40,603 nucleotides of DNA. Origin: Zoogloeaceae bacterium. GTDB lineage: Bacteria; Pseudomonadota; Gammaproteobacteria; Burkholderiales; Rhodocyclaceae. The stretch is from the NCBI GenBank assembly GCA_031287525.1, contig JAITSU010000021.1, forward strand, positions 1-40,603, in the 5' to 3' direction. Below, one piece after another: positions 1-7,602 of the stretch. The notes beneath the pieces are model-generated. The model worked only from the letters and a program-made list of their open reading frames with translations, ran no database searches and was not told where the DNA came from. Both the position numbers and the translations under genes were made by a program. How positions within the stretch are numbered: position 1 is the first letter of the stretch; every line of letters begins with the position of its first letter.

Positions 1-180
1 AAACCAGGCAAGCATTCCTCTATTACAGCATGAATGCCAAGCCGCATCCCCAACGCTCTACGCGTCAGAAACACTTCAGAAGCACTCACACCTTATCGGT
101 TATCTACTTTTTAAAGAGCATCCTCCAACCAACCCGCCCACCTGACCAAACCCCGCCAGACACCGCCGCCGTTGAAGAGC
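1..180 (-). other. 5' leader of an rRNA operon (16S gene lies off the left edge)
   Basis: Read on the minus strand, this stretch follows a strong promoter and contains TGCTCTTTAAA (110-120), which matches the boxA antitermination element of rRNA leaders. It is followed by a sequence resembling the conserved leader segment (GATAACCGATAAGGTGTG) seen before betaproteobacterial 16S genes. No 16S sequence is visible before the window ends, so the mature rRNA should start a little beyond position 1. The longest open frames here look like chance and have no ribosome binding site. BoxA is known to recruit the NusB/NusE antitermination complex; nusB is present at 20385-20936. Confidence 0.75.
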
Positions 181-185
181 CGCGC

Positions 186-213
186 ATTCTACAGCGCAAA
201 AAAGTCTTGTCAA
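186..213 (-). promoter_or_regulatory. Sigma-70 promoter of the rRNA operon
   Basis: On the minus strand there is a perfect -35 box TTGACA (208-213), a 16-bp spacer and a -10 box TAGAAT (186-191). A GC-rich discriminator follows, which is typical of stringently controlled rRNA promoters. It reads toward the left edge, into the boxA leader. Confidence 0.8.
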
Positions 214-256
214 CTACATTTGCACAAATCGTTCTGTGCTTCTCTGAACTCACCCG

Positions 257-330
257 TGGTGCCCCCGGTCGGAATCGAACCAACTCCTGATGATTACAAG
301 TCAACTGCACGACCTTCATGCTACGGGGGC
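257..330 (-). tRNA. tRNA-Thr (anticodon UGU), unusual D-arm
   Basis: The minus strand folds into a cloverleaf. The acceptor stem is GCCCCCG/CGGGGGC, the anticodon loop is CTTGTAA (anticodon UGU, reading ACA), the T-arm is GTTGG-TTCGATT-CCGAC, and ACCA is encoded at the 3' end. Two things are odd. The anticodon stem carries a T-T mismatch at 28-42. The D-loop reads GAAGGTC, so positions 14 and 21, which are A in nearly all tRNAs, appear as G and C. The gene sits upstream of the rRNA promoter on the same strand. It may be a working minor Thr isoacceptor or a decaying copy. Confidence 0.8.
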
Positions 331-348
331 GACCTTGAAAGAGGCGCG

Positions 349-354
349 ATTATA
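349..354 (-). promoter_or_regulatory. -10 box of the tRNA-Thr gene
   Basis: A perfect TATAAT lies on the minus strand 18 bp upstream of the tRNA 5' end, the right distance for initiation a few bases before the tRNA. The -35 region (about 372-377, GGCGTT) is weak. Confidence 0.5.
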
Positions 355-419
355 GCCCTGAGATTCCCACAAACGCCAGCATTTGCCTACAATGTGTGTC
401 TTGCTTATCCTTTTGCCCC

Positions 420-2225
420 ATGACAACCCCTCACAACCCTACCGAAATCGCCCGCGAGGCGTTCCGACAACTGGCGGCGCGGCGTGTGCCGCCGACGCCG
501 GACAATTACAGCGCGCTGTATGCCGAAATATCGGGGCAGACATTGGCGGACGAGACGTTTCCTGAAAAAGAGTTGAAACGCCTGGCGCAGGAACTGCATC
601 AAGCCGCGCCGGAACAGCCGCGTCTGGAACGGGATTTGAGCGATGCTGTCCGTCACCGGAACTGGTCGCTGATACGCAAGGCGCTGGCGGATAGCTTGTC
701 CAGCCTGTCGGAAGTCCAGCGTCTCGCCTGGAATCGGCTGATTGGCGAGTTGTTCCGGCAGTGGGAAAACAAATCGGACATCACGCCGGGCAAGAAGCGG
801 GAAGCCCTGGAACATGTGCTCGCGGGTTCTGCCGGTAATCCGCGCACCCTGTTTTCGCGGCTGGAAGGTCTGCACCGCACCTGGGCGCGCGGCGACGCGG
901 CAAGCGACATTGACATGACCTACACTGGCCTGGATGTCGACCTGGAAAACGACGCGTCGCCGGTCGCAACAATACCCAAGTCGGACGCCTCTATTTCCGC
1001 CCCCGCTGGCAAAGCCGCCGAACTGTTGCCGGAACTGCGCGAATTGCTCGCCTATACGCTGGAAAGCTGCATCGCCCCATTGTTGGTCGAGCAGCCCAAG
1101 CTGGCGAAGGAAGCCGAAACGCTGGCGCTGAAATTACGCAAAGCCACCGCGTTGAAGCAACTGGAAGGCGCGCAGGCCACCTTGAAACGCTTTGCTTTCA
1201 AACTCGCGCTCGCCATCGAAGACCAGACCGAACTGCGTTCCAGTTTGTTGAAACTCCTGCGGCTGGTGGTCGAAAACATCGGGGAATTGTTGCAGGATGA
1301 CCAATGGTTGCACGGGCAAATCAGCCTCATCCGCGACATCGTGGACAAGCCGCTCTCCCAACGCGCGCTGGATGATGCCGAGCAACGCCTGAAAGAAGTG
1401 GTTTTCAAGCAGAGCCAGTTAAAACTCGGCTTGCGCGATGCCAGGGACGCCCTGAAAAACATGTTGAGCGGGTTCGTCGACCATCTCGCCAATTTCACCG
1501 GCGCGACTTCCGACTATCACGCTGCCATGGCGCAGTGCGCCCAGCGGGTCAGCGCGGCGAACAACATCGGGGAACTGGAATCGGTACTGGCGGAAGTGAT
1601 GCAAAAAACCCGCGCCATCCAGACGGACGCCCAACGCTCCCACGATGACCTGTTGCAAACCCAGACGCGGGTTGCCGAGGCGGAAAACCGTATTCTGACG
1701 CTGGAAAAGGAATTGGCGGAAACCAGCCGCCTGATTCGCCACGACCAACTGACCGGCGCGCTCAACCGGCGCGGGCTGGATGAGGTGCTGGACAAGGAAA
1801 TCGCCCGCGCCGAACGGCATGAAGTGCCGATTTGTCTGGCGATGCTGGACATCGACAATTTCAAGAAACTGAACGATAGTCAGGGGCACGTCGCGGGCGA
1901 CGAAGCCCTGATTCACCTTGCGTCTGTCATCCGCGAAACCCTGCGCCCGCAGGATACCGTAGCGCGTTACGGCGGCGAGGAATTTGTCATCATCTTCCCC
2001 GAAACCGATTTGGAAGCCGCCGCCGCCGCCATGACCCGCGTGCAGCGCGAACTGACCCGCCGCATTTTCCTGTTCCAGAATCAGAAGGTGCTCATCACCT
2101 TCAGCGCAGGTGTCGCCCAGTTGCGCGTGGGCGAGGATCAAGCCGCCATCATCCAGCGCGCCGACGCGGTGATGTACGAAGCCAAAAAATCCGGCAAAAA
2201 TCGCGTCATGTCCGCGCCAGCGTGA
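420..2225 (+). CDS. Diguanylate cyclase (GGDEF domain) with a long N-terminal helical region
   Basis: The C-terminal ~170 residues of this 601-residue protein form a GGDEF domain, which makes cyclic di-GMP from two GTP. The active-site motif GGEEF is at residues 518-522. An intact inhibitory I-site RxxD (R509-P-Q-D512) sits five residues upstream, so product inhibition is expected. The domain opens with the usual DQLTGALNRRG. The first ~430 residues are mostly charged helix with no membrane segment, so the enzyme should be cytosolic. The opening pattern (AREAFRQLAARRVPPTPDNY) is common in betaproteobacterial GGDEF proteins. The start at 420 gives that N-terminus; an ATG at 396 would add eight unlikely residues. 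No clear Shine-Dalgarno is visible. The signal sensed is unknown. Confidence 0.9.
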   Translation: MTTPHNPTEIAREAFRQLAARRVPPTPDNYSALYAEISGQTLADETFPEKELKRLAQELHQAAPEQPRLERDLSDAVRHRNWSLIRKALADSLSSLSEVQRLAWNRLIGELFRQWENKSDITPGKKREALEHVLAGSAGNPRTLFSRLEGLHRTWARGDAASDIDMTYTGLDVDLENDASPVATIPKSDASISAPAGKAAELLPELRELLAYTLESCIAPLLVEQPKLAKEAETLALKLRKATALKQLEGAQATLKRFAFKLALAIEDQTELRSSLLKLLRLVVENIGELLQDDQWLHGQISLIRDIVDKPLSQRALDDAEQRLKEVVFKQSQLKLGLRDARDALKNMLSGFVDHLANFTGATSDYHAAMAQCAQRVSAANNIGELESVLAEVMQKTRAIQTDAQRSHDDLLQTQTRVAEAENRILTLEKELAETSRLIRHDQLTGALNRRGLDEVLDKEIARAERHEVPICLAMLDIDNFKKLNDSQGHVAGDEALIHLASVIRETLRPQDTVARYGGEEFVIIFPETDLEAAAAAMTRVQRELTRRIFLFQNQKVLITFSAGVAQLRVGEDQAAIIQRADAVMYEAKKSGKNRVMSAPA

Positions 2226-2240
2226 ATGCGTCCGAACTCG

Positions 2241-2246
2241 TATAAT
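2241..2246 (+). promoter_or_regulatory. Probable -10 box for purC
   Basis: A perfect TATAAT lies in the short gap between the cyclase gene and purC, about 50 bp before the purC start. The matching -35 region overlaps the end of the cyclase gene and is poor. Confidence 0.4.
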
Positions 2247-2296
2247 CCCCGCCTTTCCTGTTTTTGCTTTTTTATTGATTCCCGCGAGAGTTCTCC

Positions 2297-3253
2297 ATGA
2301 GCGCCCTTTTTGAAACGTCCATTCGCAGCCTGCCCCTGATTTCCCGTGGCAAGGTGCGCGACATTTACGCCGTCTCCGCCGACAAACTCCTGATTGTCAC
2401 CACTGACCGGCTTTCCGCCTTCGATGTCATCCTGCCTGACCCGATTCCGCAAAAAGGCGCGGTGCTGACCGCCATCGCGGATTTCTGGTTCAAAAAACTC
2501 GCCCACATCATCCCCAATCAACTCACCGGCATCGACCCGAAAACCGTGGTGGCGGCGGACGAAGCCGCGCAGGTGGCGGGACGCGCCGTGGTGGTCAAAC
2601 GCCTGACGCCGCTGCCCATCGAAGCGGTGGTGCGCGGCTACCTGATTGGCTCCGGCTGGAAGGATTACCAAAAAACCGGCGCGGTGTGCGGCGTGTCGCT
2701 GCCCGCTGGTCTGCAAATCGCCTCGCGTCTGCCGGAACCCGTTTTCACGCCCGCGACCAAAGCGGATGTGGGCGAGCATGACGAAAACATTACCTTTGCC
2801 GAAGCGCAAAAGCATTGCGCCGCGCATCTGCAAAAAGCCTTGCAAGGTACAGGCAAGCGTGGCGAAGACCTGTGCGCACAAGCGCGCGACGCGGCGCTGG
2901 CGCTGTACAGCGAAGCCGCCGCCTATGCGCTGTCTCGCGGCATCATCATCGCCGACACCAAGTTTGAATTCGGCGTCGACCACGCGGGTTCGTTGCATTT
3001 GATTGACGAGGCGTTAACGCCCGATTCTTCCCGCTTCTGGGCTGCTGACAGTTACCGCGAGGGCAGCAACCCGTTGAGCTATGACAAGCAATTCGTGCGC
3101 GATTATCTGGAAACGCTGGACTGGAACAAAAAAGCGCCCGCCCCCCGCCTGCCCGCCGAAATCGCCGCCAAGACCGGCGCGAAATACGTGGAAGCCTATG
3201 AACGCCTGACGGGAACTTCGCTCCCGTCTTCTGAGCGTGCTCCCCATCCTTGA
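2297..3253 (+). CDS. purC: Phosphoribosylaminoimidazole-succinocarboxamide synthase (SAICAR synthase)
   Basis: PurC joins CAIR and aspartate with ATP in de novo purine synthesis. The 318-residue protein carries the family's opening ([12 protein letters not shown]), the [21 protein letters not shown] segment and the later [26 protein letters not shown] block. The region around DTKFEFGVD and [13 protein letters not shown] is also typical. This is the longer form of the family (~300 aa) rather than the ~240-residue enterobacterial form. A GAGAG ribosome binding site (2286-2290) precedes the ATG. The small membrane-protein gene starts 18 bp downstream. Confidence 0.96.
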   Translation: MSALFETSIRSLPLISRGKVRDIYAVSADKLLIVTTDRLSAFDVILPDPIPQKGAVLTAIADFWFKKLAHIIPNQLTGIDPKTVVAADEAAQVAGRAVVVKRLTPLPIEAVVRGYLIGSGWKDYQKTGAVCGVSLPAGLQIASRLPEPVFTPATKADVGEHDENITFAEAQKHCAAHLQKALQGTGKRGEDLCAQARDAALALYSEAAAYALSRGIIIADTKFEFGVDHAGSLHLIDEALTPDSSRFWAADSYREGSNPLSYDKQFVRDYLETLDWNKKAPAPRLPAEIAAKTGAKYVEAYERLTGTSLPSSERAPHP

Positions 3254-3270
3254 CAATCTGGAGAACACAA

Positions 3271-3614
3271 ATGAAAACGCAACACGAAAACCAAACCAAC
3301 GCCCAAGACCCGTTTTCCTCACGCATTGCGGGGGGGGGGGGGGAGAATATGAGTATACGGAACAGCCCGAAGCCGAATCGAAGCCGCTTTCGCTCCTTGC
3401 AAAATGGGCGGTATTGCTGATTATCATCGGCATTCTTCCCTGGAGCTATTACTGTTTCACCACCCTGTTCCCAAGGCTTGCCGTGACGTTTGGCATAAGC
3501 AGCATCCGCTTTGGTTTCCTGATTGCACTCATCCTTGTGCCGCCGGTTCTTTTGTTTCAGGTTATCCGCTTCCTGGAATGGGTTTTCTCGGACATGGACA
3601 CCTCGGAATATTGA
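3271..3614 (+). CDS. Small two-helix membrane protein, frame broken at a 14-G tract (candidate phase-variable gene)
   Basis: A strong ribosome binding site (TGGAG, 3259-3263) and an ATG at 3271 begin a frame reading MKTQHENQTNAQDPFSSRIA and then glycines. At 3330-3343 there is a run of 14 G. With 14 G the frame runs on to a stop after ~50 residues. With 12 or 15 G it would join the downstream open frame: EYEYTEQPEAESKPLSLL, then two hydrophobic helices (around KWAVLLIIIGILPWSYY and IALILVPPVLLFQVI), ending at 3614. The product would be about 114-115 residues. A GTG at 3237 opens the downstream frame directly but has no ribosome binding site and overlaps purC. The function is unknown. A homopolymer assembly error is the main alternative to phase variation. 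Confidence 0.65.
3330..3343 (+). repeat. Poly-G tract of 14 bases inside a coding region
   Basis: Fourteen consecutive G follow ATTGC. The run lies ~60 bp after a well-formed start codon, the usual position for slipped-strand contingency tracts. Its length sets whether the small membrane protein is in frame. Confidence 0.95.
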
Positions 3615-3629
3615 CATCGACAACAAAAT

Positions 3630-5702
3630 ATGACGCCCCCCACCACGAATCCCCTGCTGCAAGGCGGCGGCTTGCCCGCCTTTGACCGCATCGCGCCGGA
3701 ACAGGTTGAACCCGCCATCACGCGGTTACTTGCCGATGGTCGCAGACTGATTGAATGCCTGACCGCCCCGAAGACACCCGCAAGATGGGTGGATTTCGCC
3801 GCCCCGTTGAGCGAAGGGCTGGAACGCCTGTCCTGGGCGTGGGGCGTGGTCGGGCATCTGCATTCGGTCAATGATGTCCCCGTCTGGCGCGACGCCTACA
3901 ACGCGCTGTTGCCGGAAGTTTCCCGCTTTTACAGCGAGTTGGGGCAAAACCTCGCGCTGTTTGAAAAATACAAAACCCTGCGCGCCAGCGATGAATTCGC
4001 CACCCTGAATCCGGCGCGGCGGCGCATTGTCGACAACGAAATCCGCGATTTCCGACTCTCCGGCGCGGAACTGCCGGAAACCGACAAGCCGCGTTTTCAG
4101 GCGATTATGGAAGAACTGTCCAGTCTCGCCGCGAAATTCGCGGAAAACCTGCTCGACGCCACCAACGCCTTCGCCGAAATTATCCGCGACGAAAAAGACC
4201 TTGCCGGACTGCCGCCGGAAGCCATCAACGCCGCGCGCGAAGCGGCTGAATCCTCAGGCATGGAAACAGGCTGGAAATTCACCCTGCACGCGCCTTCCTA
4301 TCTGCCCGCGCTGCAATACGCCGATAATCGGGAACTGCGCCGCCGCCTGTATCGCGCCTACGCGACACGCGCCTCGGAGTTTGCCGATTCGGGCAGCCAG
4401 CCGGAATGGGACAACACGCCCCTGATGGCGCGGATTCTGGCGCTGCGGGCGGAAGAAGCGGCGTTGCTGGGTTTTGGCAATTACGCGGAAGTGTCGCTCG
4501 CGCCCAAGATGGCGCAATCATCCAAAGAAGTGCTCGCCTTCCTGCGCGACATGGCGAAGCAAGCCAAACCTTTCGCGGAACGAGACATGCAGGAATTACG
4601 CACCTTCGCCGCCGAAAAACTGGGGCTAAATGAGTTGCAACCCTGGGACGTGGCTTACGCCTCGGAAAAACTGTTGCAGGCGCGCTACGCTTTTTCCGAA
4701 CAGGAAGTGCGCCCCTATTTCACCGAGCCTGCGGTGGTGGCGGGGCTATTTCATGTGGTCGAGCGTCTGTATGGCATCCGCATCAAGCCGGATAGCGCCC
4801 CGGTCTGGCATGACAGCGTGCGTTTTTATCGCATCGAAAACGCGGCGGGCGAACTCGTCGGTCAGTTTTACATGGACTTGTACGCCCGCGAAACCAAGCG
4901 CGGCGGGGCGTGGATGGATTCCGCCGTCAGCCGCTACCGGAAATCCGATGGTCTGCAAACGCCGGTCGCCTACCTCGTCTGCAATCTCTCCAAACCCGTG
5001 GGCGCGCAACCCGCGACGTTCACGCATGACGAAGTGCAAACCCTGTTCCACGAGGCGGGACACGGCTTTCACCATCTGCTGACGCGCATGGAAGAACTGG
5101 GGGTTTCCGGCATCAGCGGCGTGGAATGGGACGCCGTGGAATTGCCCTCGCAATTCATGGAAAATTTTTGCTGGGAATGGGAGGTGTTGCAAGCGATGAC
5201 CGCCCACGTCGACACTGGCGAGCCGCTGCCGCGCGCCCTGTTTGACAAGATGCGGGCGGCGAAGAATTTTCAGAGCGGCATGATCACCGTGCGCCAGATT
5301 GAGTTCGCGCTGTTCGACATGCTGCTGCACAGCGATTTCGACCCGCAAAAAGACGCCATTCTCGACCTGCTCGCCCGCGTGCGCGCGGAAGTCGCGGTGC
5401 TCTTTCCCCCGGAATGGCACCGTTTCCCCAACAGCTTTTCGCACATTTTCGGCGGCGGCTACGCGGCGGGCTATTACAGCTACAAGTGGGCGGAAGTGCT
5501 CTCCGCCGACGCCTACGCCGCCTTCGAGGAAAGCGGCGACCCGCTGGACGCGGCGACCGGGCAGCGTTTTCTCGATGAAATTCTTTCGCAGGGCGGCGTC
5601 CGTCCGGCGCTGGAATCCTTCAAAGCCTTTCGCGGACGCGCGCCAAAGCCGGACGCATTATTGCGCCACAGTGGGATGTGCAGTGGTATGATTCGCAAAT
5701 AA
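3630..5702 (+). CDS. prlC: Oligopeptidase A (M3 family zinc metallopeptidase)
   Basis: A 690-residue thimet-type peptidase that degrades short peptides, including cleaved signal peptides, in the cytosol. The zinc site is HEAGH at residues 474-478, with the third ligand Glu504 in the segment GVEWDAVELPSQFMEN, a hallmark of oligopeptidase A. The late motif FSHIFGGGYAAGYYSYKWAEVLSADAY is also characteristic. There is no signal peptide. The start lies 16 bp after the small membrane protein and has no obvious Shine-Dalgarno, so translation may be coupled. Confidence 0.95.
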   Translation: MTPPTTNPLLQGGGLPAFDRIAPEQVEPAITRLLADGRRLIECLTAPKTPARWVDFAAPLSEGLERLSWAWGVVGHLHSVNDVPVWRDAYNALLPEVSRFYSELGQNLALFEKYKTLRASDEFATLNPARRRIVDNEIRDFRLSGAELPETDKPRFQAIMEELSSLAAKFAENLLDATNAFAEIIRDEKDLAGLPPEAINAAREAAESSGMETGWKFTLHAPSYLPALQYADNRELRRRLYRAYATRASEFADSGSQPEWDNTPLMARILALRAEEAALLGFGNYAEVSLAPKMAQSSKEVLAFLRDMAKQAKPFAERDMQELRTFAAEKLGLNELQPWDVAYASEKLLQARYAFSEQEVRPYFTEPAVVAGLFHVVERLYGIRIKPDSAPVWHDSVRFYRIENAAGELVGQFYMDLYARETKRGGAWMDSAVSRYRKSDGLQTPVAYLVCNLSKPVGAQPATFTHDEVQTLFHEAGHGFHHLLTRMEELGVSGISGVEWDAVELPSQFMENFCWEWEVLQAMTAHVDTGEPLPRALFDKMRAAKNFQSGMITVRQIEFALFDMLLHSDFDPQKDAILDLLARVRAEVAVLFPPEWHRFPNSFSHIFGGGYAAGYYSYKWAEVLSADAYAAFEESGDPLDAATGQRFLDEILSQGGVRPALESFKAFRGRAPKPDALLRHSGMCSGMIRK

Positions 5703-5722
5703 CATTTTTGGAGAAATGAAGC

Positions 5723-6226
5723 ATGAACCCTTTTCGTCTGCCTCACATCATCCTCGCCGTCTTCTGCATGGCCATCGGCTTCGCCGCCAACGCCCAGACC
5801 ACCTATCGCTGGACTGATCCTGTAACGGAGCAAACCATGTACTCCGACAGCGCGCCTCCGGGCAACGCCAAAAATGTGGTGCGTATCAACGTGGCAGGCA
5901 CCGCCATAAATGACGATTCCGACCTGCCCTTTGCCACCCGCAACGCCGTGGCAAAATATCCGGTCGTGCTCTACACCTCCGCATCCTGTGAAAGCTGCGA
6001 GCGGGCGCGCAGTCTGCTCAATCAGCGCAAAGTGCCGTTTACCGAAAAGAGTCTGCAAAACGAAGAAGACAAAGCCGCACTCGCCAAACTGGTGGGCGAC
6101 GCCTTCGTGCCCAGCGTTACTGTCGGTCGGCAGAAGGTACGTGGCTTCGATGCCGCCGCCTACAACAGTACGCTAGACCTTGCAGGGTATCCCAAGGCAG
6201 AAAGCACCCCCGCTGCCACGCAATGA
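5723..6226 (+). CDS. Exported DUF4124 / glutaredoxin-like protein
   Basis: This 167-residue protein begins with a cleavable signal peptide ending near NAQ. A short DUF4124-type segment follows (TYRWTDPVTEQTMYSDSAPP), then a thioredoxin-fold glutaredoxin domain with a CESC redox motif at residues 89-92 and a cis-Pro loop (FVPSVTVG). It should act in the periplasm in thiol-disulfide exchange; the partner is unknown. TTGGAG stands before the ATG, and the stop overlaps the xthA start by 4 bp (ATGA), so the two genes are co-translated. The downstream DNA repair gene does not explain its job. Confidence 0.85.
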   Translation: MNPFRLPHIILAVFCMAIGFAANAQTTYRWTDPVTEQTMYSDSAPPGNAKNVVRINVAGTAINDDSDLPFATRNAVAKYPVVLYTSASCESCERARSLLNQRKVPFTEKSLQNEEDKAALAKLVGDAFVPSVTVGRQKVRGFDAAAYNSTLDLAGYPKAESTPAATQ

Positions 6227-6993
6227 AACTGGCTTCATGGAACCTGAACAGTCTTAAAGTCCGCCTTCCCCACCTGCTGGATTGGCTCGCCAGCCAGCAG
6301 GTGGATGTGATTTGTCTGCAAGAAACCAAACTCGAAGACCAGAATTTTCCCCGCGCCGAACTGGAAGCCGCTGGCTTTCGGGTCGCTTTTTGCGGGCAGA
6401 AAACCTATAACGGCGTCGCCATCGTCGCTCGTCATGAGTTGGGCGACATCCTGATTGACAATCCGTATTTCCCCGACCCGCAAAAACGCCTGATTGCCGC
6501 GACGATAGGCGATGTGCGCGTCATTTCCGCCTATTTCCCCAACGGGCAAGCCGTGGGCAGCGACAAATACGCCTACAAGTTGGAATGGCTCGCCGCGCTC
6601 ACTGTGTGGCTTACCGAAGAACTGGCAGCGCACAAGCAACTGGCGCTCTGCGGCGATTTCAACATCGCCCCGACAGACGAAGATGTGCACAACCCGTCCG
6701 CGTGGGCAGGGCAAATCCTCTGCTCCGACGCCGAACGCGCCGCTTTCCGAAAACTGCTGGATTTGGGGCTGTCCGACAGCTTCCGGCTGTTCCCGCAGGC
6801 GGAAAAAAGTTTTTCCTGGTGGGATTACCGCATGTTGGGTTTCCAAAAAAATCAGGGCTTGCGAATCGACCACATCCTGCTCTCCGCGCCCCTCGCGGCA
6901 CATTGCGTCGCGGCAGGCATCGACCGCGCCCCGCGCAAACTGGAACGCCCTTCCGACCACGCGCCGGTATGGGCAGAGATAAAATACCCGTAA
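6223..6993 (+). CDS. xthA: Exodeoxyribonuclease III (AP endonuclease)
   Basis: ExoIII cuts DNA at abasic sites and removes 3' blocks in base excision repair. The 256-residue protein shows the endonuclease/exonuclease/phosphatase motifs in order: WNLNS with Asn7, LQETKL with Glu34, GDFNIAP with Asp145 and Asn147, and RPSDHAPVWA near the C-terminus. Its length is normal. It overlaps the preceding gene by 4 bp. MutY, another base excision repair enzyme, lies 600 bp away on the opposite strand. Confidence 0.95.
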   Translation: MKLASWNLNSLKVRLPHLLDWLASQQVDVICLQETKLEDQNFPRAELEAAGFRVAFCGQKTYNGVAIVARHELGDILIDNPYFPDPQKRLIAATIGDVRVISAYFPNGQAVGSDKYAYKLEWLAALTVWLTEELAAHKQLALCGDFNIAPTDEDVHNPSAWAGQILCSDAERAAFRKLLDLGLSDSFRLFPQAEKSFSWWDYRMLGFQKNQGLRIDHILLSAPLAAHCVAAGIDRAPRKLERPSDHAPVWAEIKYP

Positions 6994-6997
6994 ACCC

Positions 6998-7117
6998 AGC
7001 GTCGACATCCTCGCAGAAGGCGTGAACACCAAACGCGAAGCCCGACTCCTCGCCGGTCTTGACATCGACTACGCGCAAGTCTGGCTGTACGGAAAGCCGT
7101 TTCCGGCAGCAAAATTA
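6998..7117 (+). pseudogene. Remnant of an EAL-domain cyclic di-GMP phosphodiesterase (C-terminal piece)
   Basis: Directly after xthA, one frame reads VDILAEGVNTKREARLLAGL followed by DIDYAQVWLYGKPFPAA. This matches the end of EAL domains, whose consensus runs AEGVE...L..LG.DYAQGY.F..P.PA. The EAL and metal-binding parts are absent, and no start or ribosome binding site precedes it. The frame runs on without a stop into the small gene at 7286 but loses resemblance after ~7117. This is a leftover of a larger gene deleted or rearranged here. Confidence 0.75.
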
Positions 7118-7155
7118 CGCGAAACCGCGCCACACCTGACGCTCCCGCGCTGCTG

Positions 7156-7249
7156 TTGTTGCACTGCAACAATAAAATCGCCATATCTGCACAACCCTCT
7201 TGATTTATTGTGGATTAAGCGGAAAATCACGCTTTGTGCACTGCAACAA
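7156..7249. promoter_or_regulatory. Two near-identical palindromes around a possible promoter
   Basis: TTGTTGCA-C-TGCAACAA (7156-7172) is a perfect 17-bp palindrome. TTTGTGCA-C-TGCAACAA (7233-7249) is an imperfect copy 77 bp downstream. Between them lies a possible promoter, TTGATT (7200-7205), 16 bp, GAAAAT (7222-7227). One palindrome would sit upstream of the -35 box and the other on the early transcript. That layout is like the two PhaR repressor sites described at the phaP1 phasin promoter of Ralstonia. The link to PhaR is inference. Confidence 0.5.
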
Positions 7250-7285
7250 AAAGCAGGGCTGCCCACTTTTTTACAGGAGTACGCA

Positions 7286-7417
7286 ATGATGAGTATGGGA
7301 ACACAACACGCGCATGATCTCGTCCAACGCCGGATGATGGTCATCAAAAAGGCGCAAGAAAACGTGCGCCGCTCGCATCAACGGATGCGCGCCCGCATCC
7401 TGCAATCGCGCGGCTGA
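7286..7417 (+). CDS. Small basic protein of 43 residues, function unknown
   Basis: An AGGAG ribosome binding site (7275-7279) lies 6 bp before the ATG. The product begins MMSMGTQHAHDLVQRRMMVI and continues with many Lys and Arg to the end (MRARILQSRG). It has no membrane segment and looks like one amphipathic helix that could bind nucleic acid or a polymer surface. A possible promoter with paired palindromes stands upstream and a strong terminator downstream, so it is a complete one-gene transcription unit. I do not recognise the family. A role in polyhydroxyalkanoate granules would fit the PhaR-like sites but is speculative. Confidence 0.6.
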   Translation: MMSMGTQHAHDLVQRRMMVIKKAQENVRRSHQRMRARILQSRG

Positions 7418-7438
7418 TAAAACAGACATGATTTGAAC

Positions 7439-7472
7439 GAGCCGGGTCGCAAGACCCGGCTCGTTTTATTTT
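7439..7472 (+). terminator. Strong rho-independent terminator
   Basis: A perfect 10-bp stem (GAGCCGGGTC / GACCCGGCTC) with a GCAA tetraloop is followed by GTTTTATTTTG. It ends the 43-residue gene's transcript. Confidence 0.9.
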
Positions 7473-7488
7473 GTCAGTAAAAAAGACG

Positions 7489-7602
7489 CTACGCTTTTCC
7501 TGCTCGTACACGCCGCTCATCTTTCCCAGAGCATTCCCAATCCCGAAACATTTCCTCGAACGAATCTAAATCGAAATCTTCTTCGGGTATCCGTCCAAGC
7601 CG
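7489..7602 (-). other. Open tail in frame after the mutY stop, possible gene remnant
   Basis: Reading on past the mutY stop in the same frame gives 37 codons: RLGRIPEEDFDLDSFEEMFR, then DWECSGKDERRVRAGKA, then TAG. The acidic then basic composition looks like the C-terminal tail of a real protein. There is no suitable start codon except a late ATG. It may be the decayed end of a small gene, or chance. Confidence 0.25.
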
